Shown: piece after piece, positions 1-5,042 of the stretch
Numbering within the stretch: position 1 is the stretch's first letter
Layout of the letters: the number at the start of each line of letters is the position of its first letter
From: Acidobacteriaceae bacterium
GTDB taxonomy: Bacteria > Acidobacteriota > Terriglobia > Terriglobales > Acidobacteriaceae
Direction of reading: 5' to 3'
Assembly: GCA_030044455.1 (NCBI GenBank)
Contig: JASHVU010000366.1
Location: forward strand, 1-5,042
Length of the DNA: 5,042 nt
Made by a program: the position numbers and the translations under genes
Notes under the pieces: generated by a model
Seen by the model: only the letters and a program-made list of their open reading frames with translations
Told to the model about the DNA's origin: nothing
The model's database searches: none

Positions 1-767
1 CAGAAAGCCCCGATGGTTTGCGCCGAGATCATCGTCTCGCCACCGCGGCCCACGGCGGCAGAGATCATGATGGGCAGTTTTTTGCCACTCTCCCGGAAGA
101 CTTCCTGAATGGCCACCAGCGCGGCCTTGGCATTAAGCGAGTCGAATATGGTTTCAACCAGCAGCAGATCGACATTGCCGGAAATGAGGGCGCGCACTTG
201 TTCGGCGTAGGCGGACTTCACCTGGTCGAATATAACCACGCGGAAGCCGGGATCGTCGGCATCAGGCGAGTTTGAAAGCGACACAGTGAGCGGCCCTATG
301 GCGCCGGCGACAAAGCGTTGGCGGCCAGTCTGGCTGCCCGCGCGGTCGGCCCACTCGCGGCACTGCCGCGCCGACTGCTCGTTGATCTCCCAGGCGAGAG
401 CTTTCAGATTCGGGTCGTCGATGATCTTCTGGTAGAACTCAGGATCTTTGCGGCCGCCGTGCTCGCGCGGATCGTCGACAAAGAACTCGCTTTGCGCAAT
501 GCTGGTAGCGCCAAAAGTGTTGGTCTCGATGATCTCGGCACCAGCATCAAGGAAGCGATGGTGAATGTCGCTGACCATGGCCGGTTGAGTAAGCGAGAAG
601 AGATCGCCGTTGTTCAATAGATCTTTCTTTGCGTCCTTGAACCGCTCGCCGCGAATATCCTGCTCCTTCATCCCGTAAGTGCGCAGCGTGGTGCCCATTG
701 CGCCGTCGATGATGGCGATGCGCGACGCGAGGATGCGGGAAAGGGGGTGAGCATCAGGGTGAGTCAT
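1..767 (-). CDS. metH: Methionine synthase homocysteine-binding domain (MetH N-terminal part), partial
   Basis: The gene reads leftward from an ATG at 767-765 and runs off the left edge, leaving 255 codons. The family transfers a methyl group from methylcobalamin to homocysteine, the last step of methionine synthesis in the cytoplasm. Seen motifs are the first barrel strand IIDGAMGTT (residues 19-27), RGERF (39-43), IIETNTFGAT (79-88), VAGAIGPL (153-160) and LLLVETIFDSLNAKAA (201-216), followed by LPIMIS (231-236); all match the homocysteine S-methyltransferase barrel. The zinc-binding cysteines lie further on and are outside the window, so activity cannot be judged. About 20-25 residues around positions 97-120 look inserted relative to E. 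coli MetH as I remember it. A Shine-Dalgarno-like AGGA lies 7 bases before the ATG. It could be full-length MetH or a stand-alone homocysteine domain protein from a split metH; the window cannot decide. The family call is firm, the exact symbol less so. Confidence 0.9.
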   Translation of the reverse strand, partial: MTHPDAHPLSRILASRIAIIDGAMGTTLRTYGMKEQDIRGERFKDAKKDLLNNGDLFSLTQPAMVSDIHHRFLDAGAEIIETNTFGATSIAQSEFFVDDPREHGGRKDPEFYQKIIDDPNLKALAWEINEQSARQCREWADRAGSQTGRQRFVAGAIGPLTVSLSNSPDADDPGFRVVIFDQVKSAYAEQVRALISGNVDLLLVETIFDSLNAKAALVAIQEVFRESGKKLPIMISAAVGRGGETMISAQTIGAF

Positions 768-792
768 AGGGGAGTCCTCAAGCCCAAGCGGC

Positions 793-820
793 CTTATTTC
801 AAGGATATCGGATTCGTCAA
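793..820 (-). promoter_or_regulatory. Possible sigma-70-type promoter for the metH-like gene
   Basis: On the minus strand TTGACG (820-815) is followed after 16 bases by AATAAG (798-793). This is five of six matches to the -35 consensus and four of six to the -10. Transcription would begin roughly 20 bases before the metH ATG, just leaving room for its ribosome binding site. It lies in the 174-base divergent gap between metH and ftsY. This is a consensus match by eye only. I see no recognisable SAM or cobalamin riboswitch in the gap, and the implied leader would be too short to hold one. Confidence 0.3.
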
Positions 821-941
821 GCTGCCGGGACGATTTCGCGGCGAACGCACGCTGATGGGCACTGGACTGCGGCAACTATCGGTTGAATGGGATGGGCCGG
901 AATCGGGCAACCGGGGCGATCCACTATCCTTGAGACTGATC

Positions 942-1928
942 ATGTCGTTTACAACTCTTTTTGGCAGCACCCAGGAACCCGATAAACCGGAACCGGACGA
1001 GCCGGGCGAAAAGAAGGGCGGCTTTTTCAGCCGCATGCGCCAGGCAGTCACGCGGACGCGCGAGTCCTTTTCCGCCAAGATCGCCGACCTGGCCGCGATG
1101 ACGCGCATCGTCGATGAAGCAGCGCTCGAGGAACTGGAGACCGCGCTGCTCACCAGCGACATTGGCGTCCCGACAACGACGGCGATTCTGGATGCATTGC
1201 GCGATCGGGCGCGCCATGAAGTGATTGAGGGCGGAGCTGAACTTCGCCGGTTGCTCAAGGAACAGCTTGTAGCGATATTGGAGGCTCCACGGCGGCCAAT
1301 TCCTTCGCCGGATACGCCGCCAAAGGTGACATTCCTTGTCGGCGTAAACGGAACGGGCAAGACCACGAGCAGCGGAAAACTTGCGGCGTGGAGCCGCTCG
1401 CAAGGGCGCTCTGCGCTTTTGTGCGCGGCTGATACTTTTCGCGCGGCTGCGATCGAGCAGCTTGAGGTGTGGGCCTCGCGCTCGGGCGTGGAGATGATCA
1501 AGACGCGGCAGGGCGGCGATCCTTCGGCGGTTTTATATGACTCGATTGCCGCGGCCAAGGCGCGACAAATTGACGATCTGTTTGTGGACACGGCCGGCCG
1601 GCTGCACACCAAGAGCAGCCTGATGGACGAGCTCGACAAGATGCGTCGCATTGCCGCAAAACTGATTCCCGGCGCCCCGCACGAGGTGCTGCTGGTAATG
1701 GACGCGACCACGGGCCAAAACGGGTTGGAACAGGCGCGGCAGTTCACCGGCTCGGCAGGAGTAACCGGTATCGTGCTTACCAAATTGGATGGGACGGCCA
1801 AAGGTGGCATCGCCGTGGCCATCGCCCGCGAGCTCGATCTGCCGGTGCGGTTTGTGGGTGTGGGCGAAAAGATGGAAGACCTGCTCGAATTCTCGGCGCC
1901 GGATTTTGTGGAATCGCTGCTGGGATAG
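942..1928 (+). CDS. ftsY: Signal recognition particle receptor FtsY
   Basis: This encodes a 328-residue SRP-type GTPase, the membrane-associated receptor that docks the Ffh-4.5S RNA-ribosome complex and delivers nascent membrane proteins to the Sec translocon. A short acidic/proline-rich tail (residues 11-25) precedes a basic, probably amphipathic helix beginning GFFSRMRQAV (27-36), the usual lipid-binding element. The N domain follows with ALLTSDIGV (68-76). The G domain shows the P-loop GVNGTGKTT (134-142), DTFRAAA (164-170), DTAGR (216-220), the guanine-specificity motif TKLDG (280-284) and GVGEK (306-310), ending in DFVESLLG. All GTPase motifs are intact. The long acidic A domain of E. 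coli FtsY is absent, as in many bacteria. The frame stays open upstream to a GTG at 747, but that stretch overlaps the metH start and its translation resembles nothing known to me, so I chose the ATG at 942, which has a weak GAG ribosome-binding core 7 bases before it. Confidence 0.96.
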   Translation: MSFTTLFGSTQEPDKPEPDEPGEKKGGFFSRMRQAVTRTRESFSAKIADLAAMTRIVDEAALEELETALLTSDIGVPTTTAILDALRDRARHEVIEGGAELRRLLKEQLVAILEAPRRPIPSPDTPPKVTFLVGVNGTGKTTSSGKLAAWSRSQGRSALLCAADTFRAAAIEQLEVWASRSGVEMIKTRQGGDPSAVLYDSIAAAKARQIDDLFVDTAGRLHTKSSLMDELDKMRRIAAKLIPGAPHEVLLVMDATTGQNGLEQARQFTGSAGVTGIVLTKLDGTAKGGIAVAIARELDLPVRFVGVGEKMEDLLEFSAPDFVESLLG

Positions 1929-1940
1929 CTGAGGCTAAAC

Positions 1941-1951
1941 TCGTTCGCAAT
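1941..1951 (+). repeat. Left copy of an 11-base inverted repeat flanking the methyltransferase gene
   Basis: TCGTTCGCAAT here is repeated exactly in reverse complement at 3111-3121. The two copies lie in the gaps on either side of the methyltransferase gene. An 11-base match somewhere in 5 kb is expected by chance, so only the placement is notable. Confidence 0.35.
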
Positions 1952-1975
1952 TACCCTCTTCACAATGCCAATTCA

Positions 1976-2006
1976 CCGGCATGAAACGGATACGGCTTAA
2001 TGCCGG
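1976..2006. terminator. Weak hairpin between convergent genes, possible terminator
   Basis: CCGGCAT (1976-1982) pairs perfectly with ATGCCGG (2000-2006) around a 17-base loop. It sits between the ends of the convergent ftsY and methyltransferase genes, where a two-way terminator would be expected. There is no T-run on either side, the stem is only 7 base pairs and the loop is long, so it is a poor match to an intrinsic terminator. Confidence 0.22.
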
Positions 2007-2024
2007 AGCTGATGTCGATCGCCC

Positions 2025-3083
2025 CTAGGCCGGTCTTGCTTCGACGATCCCGACGTCTCGAACCATCAAATTGTCGCCCCCAACGGGGTATAACCCGGCC
2101 TGCATAAAGCCTGCTGCCTCTAGAAGCGTTCTCCATTCGCGCTCGCTTCGCTCTTTGCCGCCCGTGACAGCAAGCATGTTGAGGTCGCTCATCAGGTGAC
2201 CTTCCAGCTGTGGATCGGCATGCGAGACAAGCGGCGGAAGGATGAATTCAACGATCAGCAAACTACCGTTTTGCGGAATGACCGTGCGGCAATTCTTGAG
2301 GATCGTAACGGCATCCTCGTCCTTACGCCCGTGCAACACATGTTTGATCATGTAGACATCGGCTCCGGCTGGGACCGATTGCATAAGGTCGGCGGCGATG
2401 AGCTCGCATCGCGAGGAAGGATCTTCATTCGCGAAGCGGGATCTGGCTGCATCGACACTGGCTTCGTGGTCCACAAGCATGCCGCGCAAATGCGGGTTGA
2501 GCCCCAGAACTGCGAGAATGAGCGACCCACCGCCGCCGCCCAGGTCAGCGACCATCTTTGCGTGGGAAAAATCCCAGGCCTTTGCGATGGGAGCATAATC
2601 CTCAGCCGGAGCCGTGCCCATCACCGCACGAAAAATTGACCCGGCTTCGGGATCCCGCGACCAGGGGGAGGGTATATTCGCATCGCGGACCTGGGCGGCA
2701 GGCCTTCCGGTCCGAACGCACTCTGTCAGCAGGGACCACTCGTCGGCAAGGAAATCGGCCCAGAAGACGACGGCCGGCCAGACGGACTGGGGCTGATCGC
2801 GGCGTAGCGGTTTGCCGAACTCAGTGAGCCGAAAGTGTTCGGGCGCCGTCTCTTCCGTTACGCCGAGGCTGGCAAGAGCGCGAAGCAAACGGTATAGCGC
2901 ATTGGCGTCTGCATGACACTTTTCGGCCAGGAAGGTTATGCTCCGCACTTCGTCTCCAAGTGCGTCGGCAACGCCCAGACGCGCGGCCGCGCAAAGCATG
3001 CGGCTGCGGGAGTATGCCATTGCCATTTCGACGAGTCCGGTGTTGGTGATGACATTGCCGATGCCGCTGGTAGTCTCGACCAT
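2025..3083 (-). CDS. COMT-type SAM-dependent O-methyltransferase
   Basis: This 352-residue protein has the layout of the O-methyltransferase family 2 enzymes (plant caffeate O-methyltransferase, bacterial CrtF and polyketide O-methyltransferases), which methylate hydroxyls of small molecules using S-adenosylmethionine. An N-terminal winged-helix dimerisation domain (about 15-95) contains ALYRLLRALASLGV (62-75) and FRLTEFGKPLR (84-94). The Rossmann domain carries the SAM-binding motif VADLGGGGG (178-186), the acidic strand end LVDHE (203-207), YMIKHVLHGRKDEDA (244-258) with the likely catalytic histidine H251, and the late motif LNMLAVTGGKERSEREW (301-317) followed by LLEAAGF (320-326). The usual LHDWxDE around the catalytic histidine is changed to LHGRKDE. 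The ATG at 3083 is supported by GGAGGT six bases before it, the best ribosome binding site in the window. It lies alone, opposed to its neighbours, with no biosynthetic genes nearby, so the substrate is unknown. The family is confident; the specific function is not assigned. Confidence 0.9.
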   Translation of the reverse strand: MVETTSGIGNVITNTGLVEMAMAYSRSRMLCAAARLGVADALGDEVRSITFLAEKCHADANALYRLLRALASLGVTEETAPEHFRLTEFGKPLRRDQPQSVWPAVVFWADFLADEWSLLTECVRTGRPAAQVRDANIPSPWSRDPEAGSIFRAVMGTAPAEDYAPIAKAWDFSHAKMVADLGGGGGSLILAVLGLNPHLRGMLVDHEASVDAARSRFANEDPSSRCELIAADLMQSVPAGADVYMIKHVLHGRKDEDAVTILKNCRTVIPQNGSLLIVEFILPPLVSHADPQLEGHLMSDLNMLAVTGGKERSEREWRTLLEAAGFMQAGLYPVGGDNLMVRDVGIVEARPA

Positions 3084-3088
3084 TAAAC

Positions 3089-3094
3089 ACCTCC
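3089..3094 (-). promoter_or_regulatory. Strong ribosome binding site of the methyltransferase gene
   Basis: The minus strand reads GGAGGT at 3094-3089, five bases (GTTTA, 3088-3084) before the ATG at 3083. It is almost fully complementary to the 16S rRNA 3' end and fixes the start. It contrasts with the weak sites in front of ftsY and mtgA. Confidence 0.8.
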
Positions 3095-3110
3095 AAAAAC
3101 CAATTTACTT

Positions 3111-3121
3111 ATTGCGAACGA
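3111..3121 (-). repeat. Right copy of the 11-base inverted repeat
   Basis: ATTGCGAACGA is the exact reverse complement of 1941-1951. It lies 27 bases upstream of the methyltransferase ATG, so it may equally be part of that gene's promoter region. The match does not extend beyond 11 bases. Confidence 0.35.
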
Positions 3122-3208
3122 TTTCTGCCCACCGGTAAACTCGGATTCGTACCCAGAAGCGCCGCTCCTTGCTTCGTCCGCATCACTCCCAAACAATTAT
3201 CCTGAGAT

Positions 3209-3916
3209 GTGATTGAGAGACCGCAGCTTCTTCGCAATCCCAAGCGCCGCAAGGTAAGTTTCCGCGCCGTGGTTCGATGGGTCTTGATTGGGGTCGTGGC
3301 GCTCTGGGCCCTTGCAGCACTTAGCCTGGTGGCGCTTCGGTTTATCGATCCCCCCATCGACGCGGTGCACATGGAGCGCCGTGTGCAATCGTGGATTCAC
3401 CACAAGCCATATCACAAGCGGTACACATTCGTTCCGCTGAGCCAGATCTCGCCCGACCTGCAACACGCCGTTATCGCCGCTGAGGACGCGCGCTTTTATC
3501 AGCATCATGGCTTCGACTGGCAGGCGATTCAGATTGCTGCGGAAGACGATATGAAGGGCGGGCGCATTCGCGGAGGTTCAACCATTACGCAGCAACTGGT
3601 GAAAAACCTGTTCTTTGGAACGGGTCGCTCTTACCTGCGCAAAGGTGCGGAGTTCACACTGGTGCCGGTGGCCGAACTGGTGCTCGGCAAGAAGCGAATT
3701 CTAGAACTCTACCTCAACGTTGTTGAATGGGGACCCGGTATTTATGGCGCGGATGAGGCGTGCCGCTACTACTTCAAAATCCCGCCCCGCAGCGTCGGTC
3801 GGGAGCAGTCAGCCGAGCTGGCCGCGATTCTGCCACGACCTTTGAAGCGCAGGCCCGAACGCATGACCCATTATAGCGGCCTCATCCTCGATCGGATGCA
3901 CGAGATGGGTTGGTAG
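3209..3916 (+). CDS. mtgA: Monofunctional biosynthetic peptidoglycan transglycosylase
   Basis: This encodes a 235-residue GT51 glycosyltransferase that polymerises lipid II into glycan strands at the outer face of the inner membrane, without a penicillin-binding transpeptidase domain. A basic N-terminus (PKRRK, 11-15) precedes one membrane segment (about 22-45), giving an N-in, catalytic-domain-out topology. All GT51 motifs are present: AAEDARFYQHHGFD (90-103) with catalytic E92, RGGSTITQQLVKNLFF (121-136), RKGAE (144-148 region, second acidic residue E148), and RILELYLNVVEWGPGIYG (163-180) followed by RYYF (186-189). The C-terminus ends shortly after the catalytic domain, close to the usual MtgA length of about 240. 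The start is a GTG at 3209, six bases after an in-frame TGA at 3203, so little extension is possible; no strong ribosome binding site precedes it. A GTG at 3269 would remove the basic tail but keep the membrane segment. ribD follows 75 bases downstream on the same strand. Confidence 0.95.
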   Translation: MIERPQLLRNPKRRKVSFRAVVRWVLIGVVALWALAALSLVALRFIDPPIDAVHMERRVQSWIHHKPYHKRYTFVPLSQISPDLQHAVIAAEDARFYQHHGFDWQAIQIAAEDDMKGGRIRGGSTITQQLVKNLFFGTGRSYLRKGAEFTLVPVAELVLGKKRILELYLNVVEWGPGIYGADEACRYYFKIPPRSVGREQSAELAAILPRPLKRRPERMTHYSGLILDRMHEMGW

Positions 3917-3928
3917 AGGCGCATCCTG

Positions 3929-3957
3929 TTGTGGGTCGCACCTCCGTCGCATGTAAA
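3929..3957 (+). promoter_or_regulatory. Very tentative promoter upstream of ribD
   Basis: TTGTGG (3929-3934) and TGTAAA (3952-3957) are separated by 17 bases in the 75-base mtgA-ribD gap. They match the sigma-70 consensus at three and four of six positions, which is weak. Readthrough from mtgA is an equally good explanation. The gap is too short for an FMN riboswitch and shows no trace of one. Confidence 0.15.
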
Positions 3958-3980
3958 CTTGATTGTTCCCGTTCTGATTT

Positions 3981-3985
3981 AGGAG
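3981..3985 (+). promoter_or_regulatory. Ribosome binding site of ribD
   Basis: AGGAG lies six bases before the ATG at 3992 and supports that start over the in-frame ATG at 4025, which would remove the beginning of the deaminase domain. Confidence 0.7.
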
Positions 3986-3991
3986 CCGGGC

Positions 3992-5042
3992 ATGAGTGAT
4001 CAGGCGACAAAAGACCTCTATTGGATGCGCCGCGCGCTGGAGTTGGCGCAGCGCGGCATCGGGCTGTGCTCGCCGAATCCTCAAGTGGGCTGCGTGATTC
4101 TGGATCGTGCGGGCCAGGTGGTGGGCGAAGGGTGGCACGAATACGACTTGTTGGACCACGCCGAGGTTGTAGCTCTGCGCGAGGCCAGAGAGCATGCGGG
4201 TGAGCGGCTGCACAACGGTACGGCCTATGTAACGCTCGAGCCGTGCAACCACCAGGGACGTACGCCTCCCTGCACCATGGCGTTTATCGAGGCCGGGCTC
4301 AGGCGCGTGGTGGCGGCGACTATCGATCCGAATCCAAACGTGGCCGGTCATGGCGCCGACGCGTTGCGAGGCGCCGGCATTGAAGTGACACTGGGTGTTC
4401 GCCAAGCTGAGGCGCGGCGGCTCAACGAAGGCTTTGCGCGCTGGAGCCAGCATAAGCGGCCCTTTGTACTGATGAAGGTGGCCATGTCGTTGGATGGGCG
4501 CATTGCGCCGCCAGCCGGGCACAACGCCGGACCCGCTGCGCCTTATTGGATCACGAGTGAGCTTGCGCGCGCGGCCGTGCAGCCGCTGCGCTGGCAGGCC
4601 GATGCGGCCATGGTAGGCGTCGACACGGTGGTTGCCGACGACCCGTGGCTTACCGACCGCAGCGGATTGCGGCGCCGCCGGCCGCTCCTGCGCATTGTGC
4701 TTGATTCGGCTCTCCGCATGCCGCTCAACGCAAAGATGGTGACCAGCGCGCAGAACGACATGCTCATCTTCACCGTGTCCTCGGACCAGGCGCGCGCCGA
4801 CCAATTGCGCAATCGCGGCGTTCGCGTAGAGATGTTGCCCGCGGAGGCGGGCCGCGTTCCACTTGGCAAGGTGCTCAACATGCTTGGCGAGGAAGGCATC
4901 TTGACGCTGCTGACTGAAACCGGCACGCGGCTCAACACCGCGCTGTTGTCGGCGGGGCTGGTCGATCGCTTGCACCTCTTCGTCGCCCCGCAGATCATGG
5001 GTTCCGATGCTGTTCCTGCGTTTCGCGGCATGGCGCGTTTCG
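3992..5042 (+). CDS. ribD: Bifunctional riboflavin biosynthesis deaminase/reductase RibD, partial
   Basis: The window contains 350 codons of a protein that is usually about 360-380 residues long, so only the C-terminal end is missing. RibD deaminates the GTP-derived diaminopyrimidine phosphate and then reduces its ribosyl side chain with NADPH, the second and third steps of riboflavin synthesis in the cytoplasm. The N-terminal cytidine-deaminase-like domain (about 5-150) shows PNPQVGCVI (28-36), the zinc and proton-transfer motif HAE (H56, E58) and EPCNHQGRTPPC (83-94) with zinc ligands C85 and C94. The C-terminal reductase domain starts near 158 with KVAMSLDGRIA (162-171), then WITS (186-189), GVDTVVADDPWLTDR (209-223), TETGTRLN (308-315), AGLVD (321-325) and APQIMGSDA (332-340). 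Both active sites look intact. The glycine-rich motif reads ETG where EGG or EAG is usual. It is codirectional with mtgA and may be cotranscribed. Confidence 0.96.
   Translation, partial: MSDQATKDLYWMRRALELAQRGIGLCSPNPQVGCVILDRAGQVVGEGWHEYDLLDHAEVVALREAREHAGERLHNGTAYVTLEPCNHQGRTPPCTMAFIEAGLRRVVAATIDPNPNVAGHGADALRGAGIEVTLGVRQAEARRLNEGFARWSQHKRPFVLMKVAMSLDGRIAPPAGHNAGPAAPYWITSELARAAVQPLRWQADAAMVGVDTVVADDPWLTDRSGLRRRRPLLRIVLDSALRMPLNAKMVTSAQNDMLIFTVSSDQARADQLRNRGVRVEMLPAEAGRVPLGKVLNMLGEEGILTLLTETGTRLNTALLSAGLVDRLHLFVAPQIMGSDAVPAFRGMARF

Noticed and set aside
18..620. Two plus-strand open frames (18-275 and 318-620)
   Set aside because: Both are antisense to the clearly homologous MetH reading frame and show no recognisable motif.
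794..1963. 389-codon open frame on the minus strand across ftsY
   Set aside because: It lies antisense to an unmistakable ftsY. Its translation is serine- and arginine-rich low-complexity sequence with no motif, as expected from a GC-rich codon shadow.
2196..2639. 147-codon plus-strand open frame
   Set aside because: It lies antisense to the methyltransferase, whose motifs are continuous across the whole interval.
3156..3175. GAAGC...GCTTC palindrome between the methyltransferase and mtgA as an operator
   Set aside because: Only five base pairs with a 10-base spacer, and it does not extend; this is common by chance.
3916..3944. GAGGCGC / GCACCTC style hairpin after mtgA as a terminator
   Set aside because: The stem has an internal mismatch, a 15-base loop and no T-run, and it overlaps the mtgA stop codon, so it does not look like an intrinsic terminator.
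3917..3991. FMN riboswitch ahead of ribD
   Set aside because: The gap is only 75 bases, shorter than the aptamer, and lacks its conserved segments.
3809..4975. 388-codon open frame on the minus strand across the end of mtgA and ribD
   Set aside because: It overlaps two well-supported genes, reads as arginine/histidine/glutamine-rich sequence with no domain, and is a shadow of GC-biased ribD codons.

Overview
The window holds five protein-coding genes, three complete and two cut by the window edges, in compact GC-rich bacterial DNA. Four are conserved core-metabolism or envelope genes and one is an accessory-type methyltransferase. The combination and protein style (a MetH-like homocysteine methyltransferase with an unusual mid-domain insert, a short NG-only FtsY, a monofunctional transglycosylase next to ribD) would fit a free-living Gram-negative-type bacterium. 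My best guess is an acidobacterium (Terriglobia), but that is an impression from protein style, not a demonstrated assignment.

Layout. Positions 1-767 (minus): N-terminal 255 codons of a cobalamin-dependent methionine synthase homocysteine domain, open at the left edge. Positions 768-941: divergent intergenic region with a possible metH promoter. Positions 942-1928 (plus): ftsY, the signal recognition particle receptor. Positions 1929-2024: short convergent intergenic region with a weak hairpin. Positions 2025-3083 (minus): a COMT-type O-methyltransferase with a near-perfect ribosome binding site. Positions 3084-3208: divergent intergenic region. Positions 3209-3916 (plus): mtgA, a membrane-anchored peptidoglycan glycosyltransferase. 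Positions 3992-5042 (plus): ribD, the bifunctional riboflavin deaminase/reductase, open at the right edge and probably lacking only its last few dozen codons at most.

The genes do not form one pathway. They cover methionine synthesis, membrane protein targeting, cell wall synthesis and riboflavin synthesis. mtgA and ribD are codirectional with a 75-base gap and could be cotranscribed. The methyltransferase is the odd one out: it faces against both flanking genes and has no biosynthetic partners in view, and short repeats lie in the two gaps around it. That makes it the best candidate for an inserted accessory gene, though the repeat evidence is weak. I found no RNA gene, CRISPR array, insertion sequence or phage gene, and no convincing novel system. 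No stretch longer than about 175 bases lacks a gene.
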